Shown here in pieces: positions 6,646 through 15,339 of a DNA stretch of 64,000 nucleotides (the first letter of the stretch is position 1; each line of letters opens with the position of its first letter). The notes below the pieces were generated by a model. It was not told where the DNA came from and ran no database searches. It worked only from the letters and a program-made list of their open reading frames with translations. The translations under genes were made by a program, and so were the position numbers. The stretch spans positions 16,694 to 80,693 of the forward strand of contig JAABRD010000022.1 in NCBI GenBank assembly GCA_011391085.1, given 5' to 3'. The DNA is from Thiotrichaceae bacterium. GTDB lineage: Bacteria > Pseudomonadota > Gammaproteobacteria > Beggiatoales > Beggiatoaceae.

Positions 6646-9507
6646 ATGACAATCAAAACGTTGTTTAAACTAACTCTGTTTAGTTTATTTTCTCTCTTCA
6701 GTCCCTTCGTTTTTGCAACCCCGCCAGGGTTTCACCCGGTTTCGCAAGACGATTATGGCATAGTCTTGGAGTTGAGTCTAGCAGATTTCACTTTCCATAC
6801 CATATCAGGGGCGGATAATCTTGATTATCAACGCCTTGAAGTGGCCCAGCCATGGGCGAAAACGGATCAGGTGGGCTATCCAGAGGTGCCTTTCACGGCA
6901 ACGTTGTTACAGGTGCCGCCCGCCGGAGGTCTCCAGGTGGAGATTTTGGAACAAGTCAGCGAGACGGTGTCAGTAGCGCGTTTGTATCCGACGCCACAAC
7001 CGCGGGCTTCTCAAAATGGAGACATTGTACAGCACTTTGTTAAAAATGCGGCTGCTTATACGTCACAGGCGTTTTATCCAAGTTCTTTAATCACTTTGGA
7101 TAAACGTGCATTATGGCGTGACGTTCCCACGGTGCGGGTTAATGTTTATCCGTTTCAATGGAATCCTCACACCCAGCAGTTACGTTATACCACTTACTTG
7201 CGGTTTCGTGTACGTTTTTCAGAACCGTTGCCACCGTCTCTCTCTGCTACTGAGGCGCCTGCGCCTGCGGGTTTTGAACCGTTGTTAAGAAGCGTTATTC
7301 CTGGCTATCAATCTCGGCAATCTCCCACTCGTCTGCAACGTCAGGAGGATGGAAGTCCACAGTGGCCATATCGTTACAGCGTCAACTTGAGTGTCAAAAA
7401 TACCGGGATGTATCGGGTCACTGGGGAGGAATTGTCTGCCAGTGGAATGCCCACCGAATGTTTGTCTCAAGGGCAATTGAGATTGTATCAGCAAGGTCAA
7501 CCGGTGGTGCCGCAACGGGTTGCCTATAGTCACCGCTGGTTTGGGCTACAAGATAGTTTGGTGTTTTATGCGCACAGTGTGGAGAACACCTTTAGCAATA
7601 CCAACATTTATCGCCTCGATTGTTGGCAATTGTCACGGTCACGCCCATTGCCTACCGTGTCACCAGAGGCTAAATTGTTCAAATGGGGGAATGTCCTGGA
7701 TGGTACCGTCAAGGGAACCGGGCAACCAGTGACCGGTTTTCAAGAAAAAGTGCGAATCGAAGAAAACTTGTTGATGGATGACATGTTGCCAGGTGCCCCG
7801 CAACAGGATTATTGGTTTTGGGAACAATTAGAGGCACCGGCCAACCAAGAAATATCTATACCGGTCATGATGCCTGACACCGCTTCTAAGAACGCCGAGG
7901 CTTATATACGGGTTGGTTTAAGAGGTGTTTCCACGACGCCCCCGCATCCCAATCATCACACGCGCATTTCCCTGAATCAAACTAAAATTGGGGATTATAC
8001 CTGGGATGGTGATAAAGAAAATGTACAAAAATTTTCCATTTCACCTACATTGTTGAAACACGGTGACAACACGTTACGCATTGATTCGTTGGATGATACG
8101 GGCGCAAAAGTGGACGTGATTTATACCAATTGGGTAGAAATCGTCTATCCCCGTCAATTGGTTGCGACCCAAGATCAACTGAAATTCTCGTTGTCCGGGA
8201 AAGGACGGCAAACCGTGCAGGTGACTCAGTTTAGCACCCCCGATATTAGTGTGTACGACATCACGGATCCGACTGATTTGAAAGAGGTCGTCAATGTCAC
8301 CGTGGCCCCAGGTAACATCGGTTATCAAGTGGCCTTTGAGGATTATATCAACCCGGAAAAGATCTATTACGCTTTGACTACTCAACAATTGCGACCAGCC
8401 GACAGTCTGGTTTTATTGCCTTCTTCTACCTTGAAGCAACCTACCAACGGGGCCGACTATCTGTTGATTACCGCCAAAGAATTTTTGTCGGCGGCACAGC
8501 CTTTGTTGGAACGGCGTTCACAACAGGGATTGCGAGTAATGGGCGTCAGCATTGAGGACATTTACAATGAATTTGGGTTTGGTTTCCACACTCCTCAAGC
8601 CTTGAAAGATTTTCTCGCTTACACCTATCAGAACTGGCAACCGCCGGCCCCTGCTTACGTGTTATTGTTAGGCGATTCCAGCCTGGATTACAAAGGCTAT
8701 TTGGGGGAAGCCAAAACCAATATTATTCCTCCTTACATGATTCCCACCGTGTATGACTTGGCCCCCAGTGATAACTGGTATGTCACCTTACAAGGGGAGG
8801 ATGTCTTGCCAGAAATGATGATTGGACGACTCCCCGCCGGTAGTGTGGAACAGGTCAAACTGTTGGTGGATAAAATTATGCAGTATGAAATTGACCCCCA
8901 AATCTCTCCCAGTGTGTTGCTGGTGGCGGATAACGACCCCAGTTTTGAGGCCGCTTCCGAAAAAGTGGTTCCTCAGATTCCTCCGTCTGTCACTTTGAAC
9001 AAGTTATACCTGGGGCAATATGAGGACGATAATCAAGCTACCAGTGACCTCCTGAATTATCTGGAACTGGGGATTTCTATCACCCAATATTTGGGGCATG
9101 GCAATGAAACCATCTGGGCCAATGCCCAGGGACAAAAATTGTTAGAAATCAAGGATCTGACGAGTTTAAATGACACCGGTAATTTGACTTTCCTGGTCGT
9201 CTTGAACTGTCTCAACGCCAACTTTTCCGATGTGAAAAAGCATTCCTTGGCAGAACAATTTCTACTAACCAAAGACAAAGGCGCGTTTGCCAGTTTTGCC
9301 CCAACCAGTGTCGGCTATCTATGGGAACATCAATTGCTAGATGCCGCCTTGTTTGAACTGTTATTTAAGGAAAATCGCAGACTTTTGGGAGAACTTACGA
9401 CGCAGGCCAAAGTGTTGGCTTACAGTCGTGGGACTTCGGAATTGGGTATGAACACCTTTGTCTTGCTAGGGGACCCGGCGTCAACGTTGTATTTGCCGGT
9501 GGAATAG
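6646..9507 (+). CDS. Secreted gingipain-like cysteine peptidase (family C25)
   Basis: A 953-residue exported protein. ATG 6646 is preferred because AGAGGTAA lies just upstream and a clear signal peptide follows (MTIKTLFKLTLFSLFSLF to VFA, about residues 1-23); the frame extends to a GTG at 6574 inside a repeat. The N-terminal half resembles the propeptide and beta domains of C25 proteins (PEVPFTATLLQVPP; RVNVYPFQWNP). The catalytic region starts near residue 610 (DYLLITAKEF), with YVLLLGDSSLDY, then H818 in QYLGHGNE and C855 in VLNCLNANF, matching the His and Cys dyad of gingipains in order and spacing. It ends in GDPASTLYLP, also typical. No sorting domain is seen at the C-terminus. It is a single gene; a GspE-type secretion ATPase is encoded 16 kb away. 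Confidence 0.87.
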   Translation: MTIKTLFKLTLFSLFSLFSPFVFATPPGFHPVSQDDYGIVLELSLADFTFHTISGADNLDYQRLEVAQPWAKTDQVGYPEVPFTATLLQVPPAGGLQVEILEQVSETVSVARLYPTPQPRASQNGDIVQHFVKNAAAYTSQAFYPSSLITLDKRALWRDVPTVRVNVYPFQWNPHTQQLRYTTYLRFRVRFSEPLPPSLSATEAPAPAGFEPLLRSVIPGYQSRQSPTRLQRQEDGSPQWPYRYSVNLSVKNTGMYRVTGEELSASGMPTECLSQGQLRLYQQGQPVVPQRVAYSHRWFGLQDSLVFYAHSVENTFSNTNIYRLDCWQLSRSRPLPTVSPEAKLFKWGNVLDGTVKGTGQPVTGFQEKVRIEENLLMDDMLPGAPQQDYWFWEQLEAPANQEISIPVMMPDTASKNAEAYIRVGLRGVSTTPPHPNHHTRISLNQTKIGDYTWDGDKENVQKFSISPTLLKHGDNTLRIDSLDDTGAKVDVIYTNWVEIVYPRQLVATQDQLKFSLSGKGRQTVQVTQFSTPDISVYDITDPTDLKEVVNVTVAPGNIGYQVAFEDYINPEKIYYALTTQQLRPADSLVLLPSSTLKQPTNGADYLLITAKEFLSAAQPLLERRSQQGLRVMGVSIEDIYNEFGFGFHTPQALKDFLAYTYQNWQPPAPAYVLLLGDSSLDYKGYLGEAKTNIIPPYMIPTVYDLAPSDNWYVTLQGEDVLPEMMIGRLPAGSVEQVKLLVDKIMQYEIDPQISPSVLLVADNDPSFEAASEKVVPQIPPSVTLNKLYLGQYEDDNQATSDLLNYLELGISITQYLGHGNETIWANAQGQKLLEIKDLTSLNDTGNLTFLVVLNCLNANFSDVKKHSLAEQFLLTKDKGAFASFAPTSVGYLWEHQLLDAALFELLFKENRRLLGELTTQAKVLAYSRGTSELGMNTFVLLGDPASTLYLPVE

Positions 9508-9947
9508 CCGGTGAACCAAGAGTTCGAAGCGTCGCCTTTTCTGGGGTGCAATAAAAATTATTGCGCCCTAGAAGAGATATAGGGGCATTGGGTGACGACT
9601 AAGTATTTTTCGTATATTAGTTTAAGGATTTTTCTTATACCAAATTAAGGATTTTTCTTGTCACTTAATGTATGGTAATTTATTTTAAAATCAACATGTT
9701 ATCCATTGTCATTTGAAAATAAATTCAGAAAATTGACATTGCAATGCACACTACAATGCAAATTGCAAAATTTACGCTAATAAAAGTCTGAAAACTATTT
9801 CCGAAAAATAGGTATAACGATTTGTAACTGAATGAAAACATTAAATAATTTGTAATTTACAAATAATTAAATAGAAAATATGGTACACAAAATGCTTTAT
9901 GTAACGTTGTACCATGACGCTTTTTTTCTCAAGGGTCCACTGCTAAA
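9508..9947. other. AT-rich intergenic region
   Basis: No gene is supported. An inverted pair GGGTGCAATA / TATTGCGCCC (near 9543-9568) follows the peptidase gene and may end its transcript. Further on are two copies of AAGGATTTTTCTT (near 9624 and 9648) and a long AT-rich run. The base composition is clearly more AT-rich than the neighbouring genes. Confidence 0.5.
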
Positions 9948-10075
9948 GTAGTCCTAAATGGGTGATGACATGAATGACCGTCAAGTACAACAAATTAAGA
10001 ATTTTGCACGAGGTGTAACGACTGTTAAGATTCTTAATTTGTTGTACTTCCCCTCATCGCCCGTTTTGGACTACT
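9948..10075. repeat. Long imperfect palindrome upstream of the Ala-rich protein gene
   Basis: The inner arms AAGTACAACAAATTAAGAAT (9983-10002) and ATTCTTAATTTGTTGTACTT (10030-10049) are perfectly complementary over 20 bases around a 27-base loop. The outer arms AGTAGTCCTAAATGGGTGAT (from 9948) and ATCGCCCGTTTTGGACTACT (to 10075) pair with three mismatches, leaving an unequal internal bulge. It could be a structured RNA, a MITE, or a regulatory hairpin. The short frame running through it (9958-10179) reads across the fold and is not accepted as a gene. Confidence 0.65.
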
Positions 10076-10267
10076 CCAGAATTAAAATAGAATTAAGTGG
10101 TAGAGTGGTGAAGTGGATGAGAAAATGGTGTCACAGGTTAAAAAAAAGATTTGCTATGTTTATTGCAACCGAAGTATAATACCAACTGTACCATATACCG
10201 TCTCTATTGACAGGTTCAAAGGGGATAGTATGTGGAGAAGTGTAACAACATTTATTGGAGGTTTATT

Positions 10268-12499
10268 ATGAAATTCTCAAGAAACAAATTAGTACTCAGT
10301 ATGGCCTTGTTGGGCTTGACGAGTATGGTGAGTGGCGTTGTCTATGCAGCCCCCTCCACCACCTTGCCTGCGGTAGCACTGAATTGGACCGCCGGCACCG
10401 CGGTGGTTGATGGAAACACCACGGACTGGAATTTAAGCACAGATGCTGCCACACGTATGTGTGAGGCCGGGTGGATCAATACTGATGGCACTTGTAATGG
10501 TAAAGATCACTTGTCCACCTTGTACACTCGTTATAACTGCAACACCAATACTATGTATGTTCTGGTGTTAAAGACGGCTGGTCATACGGCAGCTAACACT
10601 GCGAGTTGGGTTAAAGTGTACACTATTGGCAACTCCCCACGAGTGCAGGGTCCAAGCAATTCGTCCAGTTTCCATGATGTCACTGTTGGCGGGGTTGTAC
10701 AAGGTTACGAGGCGTCGTTCACCTTGGCCGCTGGCACTTACAATGATGCGGAAGTACACATTCAGATAGATGGTGGTAGAACTTCCTCAACGGGTAAGGT
10801 TCAATACACCAGATCGATAGTTGTTCCTGAAAATTGTACAGTGCCGGCTGTTGTTGATAACTCTGCCGCAGAAGCTGCCGCTAAGGCTGCTGCTGAAGCT
10901 GCTGCCGCCGAAGCCGCTGCTAAGGCTGCCGCCGAAGCCGCTGCTGCTGAAGCCGCTGCTAAGGCTGCTGCTGAAGCTGCTGCCGCAGAAGCCGCTGCTA
11001 AGGCTGCCGCAGAAGCTGCTGCCGCAGAAGCCGCTGCTAAGGCTGCCGCAGAAGCCGCCGCCGCAGAAGCCGCTGCTAAGGCTGCCGCAGAAGCTGCCGC
11101 CGCAGAAGCCGCTGCTAAGGCTGCTGCCGAAGCCGCTGCTGCTGAAGCCGCTGCTAAGGCTGCTGCCGAAGCCGCCGCTAAGGCCGCCGCCGAAGCCGCC
11201 GCTGCTGAAGCTGCTACTAAGGTTGCCGCCGCCGCCGCCGCCGAAGCTGCTGCTAAAGCCGCCGCCGAAGCCGCCGCCGCGGAAGAAGCTGCTAAGGCTG
11301 CCGCGGAAGCCGCCGCCGCTGAAGAAGCTGCTAAAGCCGCCGCGGAAGCCGCCGCCGCGGAAGCCGCTGCTAAAGCCGCCGCCGCTGAAGAAGCTGCTAA
11401 AGCCGCCGCTGAAGAAGCTGCTAAAGCCGCTGCCGCTGAAGAAGCTGCCAAGGCCGCTGAAAATGACAACACCGAAACCACTCCTGCCACTTGTGCCAGC
11501 GCCACGGATGCCAATGTGCCACGTACCACCTCGGTATCTTGGAATGACAGTAAGGGCACGAATGCTTACGGTATTCAACTCGTAGGCGTGGAAGGCAACA
11601 CTTGGACTTATCAAGTCGACAAGACGAGTGGCAAAGATTTAAGCCACTGGGCGTTAGGTTTTGGGAGTTGCGCAAGCCATGTCACTGACACCAGCAGTTC
11701 CGATGGTTCTATGGCGGAAATCGGTAAAGACGGCAGTATTAAGGACCGTGATTTCTCTGGCATCAAGTGGAATTCCGAAGGCGGTACCTTCAGTTTCACT
11801 TTGGATGGCGAGTATGCTGCCAACGCCGTAGAAGTGTTAGCGAAAGCTGGTTCTCTGAATGATGGTGGATACTCTACCAGCATGGTTATGGGGCCAGATT
11901 GCAGTTGCACCGGTGGTCCTGAAGTGGAACTGACTGGCATAGTTGACTCTGGAGATGTTTGCAGTTACTTCAAATCCGGAAATGCCGCAAAAGCGGGCGA
12001 TATTGCTATCCCAGGTGCAGTACATGCCTCTAGTAAAGATGGCAGTGATGTCAGTGGCCTAACTGTCACGATTTCAGGTGGCAACGACGATACCAGCGTG
12101 ATATGCGCAGGTGGCGAAATGTCTGGAAGTTGCGACTTTGTGACGGATGCTGGTGGCAACATCAACTTCGAAATGGTGGCTTCTTGGCCAGGTATAGAAA
12201 TGTTGTCTGACAGCAACATCATGGGCATAGTAAAAGCTGGGAAGACGGCTGGGAAGTCAGATGTAGAGATAGAAGCGGACCTGACTAACTACATCAATAC
12301 AGTTCCCCCCCAAGCGGAAAGCTACGTGTTTAATGCACAGGCTGGTGGTGAGACTATAAACGTTGATAAATCTCTCAATTGGAACCCTGCTATGATGTCA
12401 TCTGTTGATGTAACAAAGGGTGGACCAGTACGCATCGAGATGACTGACGGTTGTGTTCTGACCAATTCCAACGGTCATCGCACCCGCGAAAATAAATAG
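10268..12499 (+). CDS. Exported protein with long alanine-rich helical repeat
   Basis: A 743-residue protein starting at ATG 10268, with GGAGG at 10257-10261. Residues 1-28 form a signal peptide ending in VVYAAPS. A folded domain follows (about 29-198) with WNLSTDAATRMCEAGW and several cysteines. Residues about 199-398 are a run of Ala, Glu and Lys built on a 13-residue unit EAAAKAAAEAAAA, expected to form one long rigid helix like that of TolA. The C-terminal part (about 399-743) has cysteines and a segment SGKDLSHWALGFGSC seen in many secreted proteins with choice-of-anchor-type domains. No membrane or wall anchor is obvious. It may span the periplasm or project from the surface. Function is not recognised. 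Confidence 0.85.
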   Translation: MKFSRNKLVLSMALLGLTSMVSGVVYAAPSTTLPAVALNWTAGTAVVDGNTTDWNLSTDAATRMCEAGWINTDGTCNGKDHLSTLYTRYNCNTNTMYVLVLKTAGHTAANTASWVKVYTIGNSPRVQGPSNSSSFHDVTVGGVVQGYEASFTLAAGTYNDAEVHIQIDGGRTSSTGKVQYTRSIVVPENCTVPAVVDNSAAEAAAKAAAEAAAAEAAAKAAAEAAAAEAAAKAAAEAAAAEAAAKAAAEAAAAEAAAKAAAEAAAAEAAAKAAAEAAAAEAAAKAAAEAAAAEAAAKAAAEAAAKAAAEAAAAEAATKVAAAAAAEAAAKAAAEAAAAEEAAKAAAEAAAAEEAAKAAAEAAAAEAAAKAAAAEEAAKAAAEEAAKAAAAEEAAKAAENDNTETTPATCASATDANVPRTTSVSWNDSKGTNAYGIQLVGVEGNTWTYQVDKTSGKDLSHWALGFGSCASHVTDTSSSDGSMAEIGKDGSIKDRDFSGIKWNSEGGTFSFTLDGEYAANAVEVLAKAGSLNDGGYSTSMVMGPDCSCTGGPEVELTGIVDSGDVCSYFKSGNAAKAGDIAIPGAVHASSKDGSDVSGLTVTISGGNDDTSVICAGGEMSGSCDFVTDAGGNINFEMVASWPGIEMLSDSNIMGIVKAGKTAGKSDVEIEADLTNYINTVPPQAESYVFNAQAGGETINVDKSLNWNPAMMSSVDVTKGGPVRIEMTDGCVLTNSNGHRTRENK
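10862..11463 (+). repeat. In-frame 39-base repeat array coding for EAAAKAAAEAAAA
   Basis: About 600 bases of GC-rich imperfect tandem repeat with a 39-base (13-codon) period inside the Ala-rich protein gene. The units become less regular towards the 3' end, where EEAAKAAAE variants appear. The codons for Ala are mixed GCT, GCC and GCA, so the array is not a simple recent expansion of one unit. Long open frames on all other strands and frames here are by-products of the repeat. Confidence 0.9.
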
Positions 12500-12572
12500 C
12501 CAACAACCATAAGAAGTTCAAGAGAGGCTAATCAATCACCTCTCCTGACTTTCTGAAGGCGTAAAACAACCC

Positions 12573-12616
12573 TATGGGGATTGTCACTGATAAGGTGGCA
12601 ATCCCCATTGTTATTT
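12573..12616 (+). terminator. Rho-independent-like terminator after the Ala-rich protein gene
   Basis: ATGGGGATTGTCAC (12573-12586) pairs with GTGGCAATCCCCAT (12595-12608), one G-T pair, 8-base loop, followed by TGTTATTTT. It lies 75 bases after the stop codon. Confidence 0.75.
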
Positions 12617-12621
12617 TGAAT

Positions 12622-12703
12622 TTGGAGTACGGAATTTATTCCGTTTCAATAGGCGGAATTAATTCCGTACTCCAATAGCAACGGAATAAATTCCGTACTC
12701 CAA
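12622..12703. repeat. GGAGTACGGAATTTATTCCG repeats
   Basis: One direct copy of GGAGTACGGAATTTATTCCG is followed by two inverted copies ending GGAATTAATTCCGTACTCC and GGAATAAATTCCGTACTCC. Each unit is itself a short palindrome around the GGAATTNATTCC core. Confidence 0.8.
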
Positions 12704-12716
12704 CGGCAAATATCCC

Positions 12717-13160
12717 CTATCCCCCCTCCTCCTCCAAATTCTCCAAAATCAAACCATAAAACCCTCCTTCCTCCGCCGACTGATAAAACCAGCCTAAGTG
12801 CATTTGACAACTTGAACACAAAACAAAATTCCAAGAATATCCTTTAAACCAAGTATATTCCGAACTAGGCGTCCCCTTCTTTACACATCCTGGGGCTGCC
12901 GAAAAGCAACCGATCTCAAAGACAAAACGACTTGGATTACGAAAGACATATCGATGTTGTCCCCGCACTTCAATTCTGTTTTCAGATGAAGTAATCACAT
13001 TTTGGCACACCTTACAAACAATTCGCTGTCCTTCTTGCCGCTGCTGTTGTTGCTGTTCCAAATTGTTCTGAAGAATCTCAAACTGGGTATCGGTAAAACG
13101 TTGGAACAACCATAGAAAGGGCATTTTAAAAGGGACTTCAAGAGGTATTTCAAGGGTCAT
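12717..13160 (-). CDS. Bacterial cereblon-like CULT domain protein
   Basis: A 147-residue protein from ATG 13160 (an upstream TTG at 13178 would add six residues; AGGA lies at a plausible distance before the ATG). It matches the CULT domain, the thalidomide-binding fold of human cereblon that also occurs as small stand-alone bacterial proteins. Two zinc-type cysteine pairs are seen, C49-xx-C52 (CKVC) and C115-xx-C118 (CSSC). The three tryptophans of the ligand cage are W104, W110 and W124, in TWFKGYSW and HLGWFY. Their spacing (6 and 14) equals that of W380, W386 and W400 in human cereblon. The natural ligand in bacteria is not settled; cyclic imides, uridine-like or modified protein ends are possibilities. 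A Gln-rich linker (about residues 35-44) precedes the domain. It is divergent from yjbQ and stands alone. Confidence 0.88.
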   Translation of the reverse strand: MTLEIPLEVPFKMPFLWLFQRFTDTQFEILQNNLEQQQQQRQEGQRIVCKVCQNVITSSENRIEVRGQHRYVFRNPSRFVFEIGCFSAAPGCVKKGTPSSEYTWFKGYSWNFVLCSSCQMHLGWFYQSAEEGGFYGLILENLEEEGG

Positions 13161-13448
13161 GGGAATGGTCCTGTTCAAAAAATTGTAGTATTTAATATGA
13201 GGAGTGGTTGTGATTTATTCTTCAGTCTTCTGGTAGTGGAACTATGATGTATGTGATAGGTGTGATGTGTGTGAGTGAAGACAATTAAGAGGAGAACGTG
13301 TGTTTCACTCCTCGTTGCCTCTCATTCTCATCACAAACATCATATTTATCACAGACATCACAATTCACCTAGATACCCACTTTTTGTCATTTACTATACT
13401 ATAATTTCTCTATACAGTCATCCATAACCTTAAAAAATAACCTCACTT
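13161..13448. promoter_or_regulatory. Divergent intergenic region between CULT gene and yjbQ
   Basis: Nothing here looks coding. The stretch contains loosely complementary GTGATGTGTGTGAG-like and CATCACAATTCACC-like segments and a TATAAT at 13400-13405 that could be a -10 element for yjbQ, about 40 bases before its start. No convincing -35 element is seen. Confidence 0.3.
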
Positions 13449-13868
13449 ATGAAAACCTATCGCAAAGAACTGTGGTTCAACACCCCAACCCGCCGCGCCT
13501 TTATCAATATTACCCCGCAAGTCACAGACTGTGTCCGCGACAGTGGCATTCAAGAAGGCATGGTCTTAGTCAATGCCATGCACATTACCGCTTCCGTGTT
13601 CATTAACGATGATGAATCTGGATTACATCAGGATTATGAAGACTGGTTAGAAAGACTGGCACCCCATGAACCCATTTCTCAATATCGCCACAATCGCACC
13701 GGCGAAGACAATGGTGACGCCCATTTAAAACGTCAAATCATGGGACGGGAAGTGCTGGTAGCGATTACTCAAGGCAAATTAGACGTAGGTCCTTGGGAAC
13801 AGATTTTCTACGGCGAATTTGATGGACGTCGACGCAAACGGGTCTTGGTAAAAATTATTGGGGAGTAG
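13449..13868 (+). CDS. yjbQ: YjbQ family protein (UPF0047)
   Basis: A 139-residue protein of the YjbQ/UPF0047 family, present as one full domain of usual length. Conserved segments are visible: [38 protein letters not shown], and GTWEQ-like [18 protein letters not shown]. The histidines in MHIT, NGDAHLK and elsewhere form the presumed active site. Members have been reported to have a weak thiamine phosphate synthase activity; the true role is unclear. It is monocistronic, followed by three palindromic repeats. Confidence 0.93.
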   Translation: MKTYRKELWFNTPTRRAFINITPQVTDCVRDSGIQEGMVLVNAMHITASVFINDDESGLHQDYEDWLERLAPHEPISQYRHNRTGEDNGDAHLKRQIMGREVLVAITQGKLDVGPWEQIFYGEFDGRRRKRVLVKIIGE

Positions 13869-13876
13869 TTGGAGAG

Positions 13877-13951
13877 TAGTTGGAGTCCAAAACATATTTT
13901 GGACAAAGTTGGAGTCCAAAACATGTTTTGGACTCCGCATGTTTTGGACTC
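13877..13951. repeat. Tandem GGAGTCCAAAACATGTTTTGGACTCC palindromes
   Basis: Two partial copies and one full copy of the palindrome lie between converging genes yjbQ and the OsmC gene. They may act as a two-way terminator. Confidence 0.8.
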
Positions 13952-13958
13952 CTCCCCA

Positions 13959-14357
13959 TTATCCTACCACCTTCGTCGTCACTTCCATCTTAGGCGGGTC
14001 CATCAAAGTCCGTTTCACAGTGCATTCGCTGGCGGCCCGAATCAAGGCAGGAAGATATTTTTCAGGAAACGACGGTGGAATTTGAATTTCAATTCCAATA
14101 TTATCAACCTTATGCTTCTCCTTGTTCCAGTCATTAGTCATGTATAACTGAATCCCATCCGTAGGAATGTTGCGCGACTGACAGAAGCGCACGACAAAAA
14201 TGCCGGCACAAGTGGCCAGACTGCTAAGGAAATAAGAAAATGGATCCGGATAAGTCTCCTCTCCCCCCACTTCTTTAGCTTGGTCCGTATAGACCGTAAA
14301 TTGTTTAAAATGGGCGTTGACCTTGAGGCCACCGCCAAATGTGACGTTAATTTCCAT
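13959..14357 (-). CDS. OsmC family protein
   Basis: A 132-residue OsmC/Ohr-type protein, a family whose members reduce organic hydroperoxides with a pair of cysteines. Both are visible, one in SLATCAGIFVVRF and one in AASECTVKRTL. Length and layout match the small OsmC subgroup rather than Ohr. It lies 8 bases downstream of ccoS, so the two genes are probably co-transcribed; the link between them is not obvious beyond a shared oxidative theme. Confidence 0.92.
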   Translation of the reverse strand: MEINVTFGGGLKVNAHFKQFTVYTDQAKEVGGEETYPDPFSYFLSSLATCAGIFVVRFCQSRNIPTDGIQLYMTNDWNKEKHKVDNIGIEIQIPPSFPEKYLPALIRAASECTVKRTLMDPPKMEVTTKVVG

Positions 14358-14365
14358 AAGAGTCT

Positions 14366-14557
14366 CTAGTTGTTCAAATCCTCAGATTTGCGGTTGTGGT
14401 GAATAGAATCTGGCGCCTTATCATCGTCCATCAGAATTTCATGGGCTGGTCCTTCCAAATCATCAAACTGTCCAGACTGTATCGCCCATAAAAATGCCCA
14501 AACCATCAGGCCGATGAGTACCAGGGAAATGGGAATGAGTAAATAAATGATGTCCAT
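14366..14557 (-). CDS. ccoS: cbb3-type oxidase assembly protein CcoS
   Basis: A 63-residue protein with one N-terminal membrane helix (residues 4-26) followed by WAIQSGQFDDLEGPAHEILM, the sequence hallmark of CcoS. CcoS is needed to insert cofactors into the cbb3 oxidase. ATG 14557 is chosen (MDIIYLLIPI); the frame is open upstream through repeat DNA. In many genomes it follows ccoI in the ccoGHIS cluster; here it sits about 11 kb from ccoG. Confidence 0.92.
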   Translation of the reverse strand: MDIIYLLIPISLVLIGLMVWAFLWAIQSGQFDDLEGPAHEILMDDDKAPDSIHHNRKSEDLNN

Positions 14558-14583
14558 GTAGGGTAATGAATAATGAATAATGA

Positions 14584-14636
14584 TGACAAATTTGACAACT
14601 TTTCGAACAAATTTGACAACTTTAGTTGTCAAATTT
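14584..14636. repeat. AAATTTGACAACTTT direct and inverted repeats
   Basis: Two direct copies of ACAAATTTGACAACTTT are followed by the inverted AGTTGTCAAATTT. The same core forms the hairpin at 56000-56035. Confidence 0.8.
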
Positions 14637-14659
14637 CAACCAGATGATTCATTATTCAT

Positions 14660-15280
14660 TCAAAATCGTTCCGCCGGTGGCGAATCGCATGTTTTCCAAG
14701 ACAAGAAGGGGTGAGTACCGCACCCACTGCCTGACACGATGGGCATTTTAGCACCCGCCAAGTCGTTAGAAATCAGAATTTCCACCCGTCGATTTTGGCT
14801 GCGACCTGCCTTGGTTGAATTATCTGCCTTAGGTTTGGTTTCACCATACCCTCTAGCCACCAGTCGCTGGGCCGCTATTCCTTTGACAATCAAGGCGTCT
14901 CGAACCTTTTGCGCCCGTTGTTCAGACAGTTGCTGATTATAACTGGCATCCCCAGTATTGTCAGTATGTCCCTCAATATAGACGACACGTGCCCCATTTT
15001 GTTGAATGGAGTTCACAAATTCATCTAACTTACGCAACCCTTCCGGGCGTAACGTGGCTTTGTCAACATCAAAAAACACGGCATCTAAATCGAGTTGCAA
15101 ACCGCGTTCGGTCATGGTACCCACGCCTAAAAATTTCAGTTGCGCTTCTGATAGAGGCGTAATTGGAACAGGATGCAGTTGCCATTCCATAAAACTACAT
15201 GCCGTCATGATTGACCCGCTGACAATGAAGAAGGTTAGATTTCTTATAGAGATAACACGATTAGAATTTTTCATAATCAT
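14660..15280 (-). CDS. OmpA-family peptidoglycan-binding lipoprotein
   Basis: A 206-residue protein with an N-terminal hydrophobic segment ending in a lipobox-like IMTAC (Cys near residue 28), suggesting an outer-membrane lipoprotein. Residues about 60-175 form an OmpA C-terminal domain: TLRPEGLRKLDEFV, VYIEGHTDNTGDASYNQQLS, RAQKVRDALI and GYGETKPKADN, with the conserved Asp and Arg (NRRVEI) that bind peptidoglycan. ATG 15280 and ATG 15274 are both possible. The short C-terminal tail contains two cysteines. It likely tethers the outer membrane to the wall; partners are unknown. Confidence 0.9.
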   Translation of the reverse strand: MIMKNSNRVISIRNLTFFIVSGSIMTACSFMEWQLHPVPITPLSEAQLKFLGVGTMTERGLQLDLDAVFFDVDKATLRPEGLRKLDEFVNSIQQNGARVVYIEGHTDNTGDASYNQQLSEQRAQKVRDALIVKGIAAQRLVARGYGETKPKADNSTKAGRSQNRRVEILISNDLAGAKMPIVSGSGCGTHPFLSWKTCDSPPAERF

Positions 15281-15339
15281 TTGTGGAAAAACGTGCTAAT
15301 TTAAAAAGGTACAAGTTTATAACTTATCTTAGTTTTGGT

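Noticed and set aside
9958..10179. A 73-codon frame over the long palindrome
   Set aside because: Both arms of the palindrome fall inside it, and composition and start context do not support coding.
10787..11614. Long open frames on the minus strand and in a second plus frame across the Ala-rich repeat, coding Gly/Ser/Phe-, Ala/Ser- or Leu/Pro-rich proteins
   Set aside because: They are by-products of a GC-rich tandem repeat without stops in any frame; they have no ribosome binding sites or recognisable domains.
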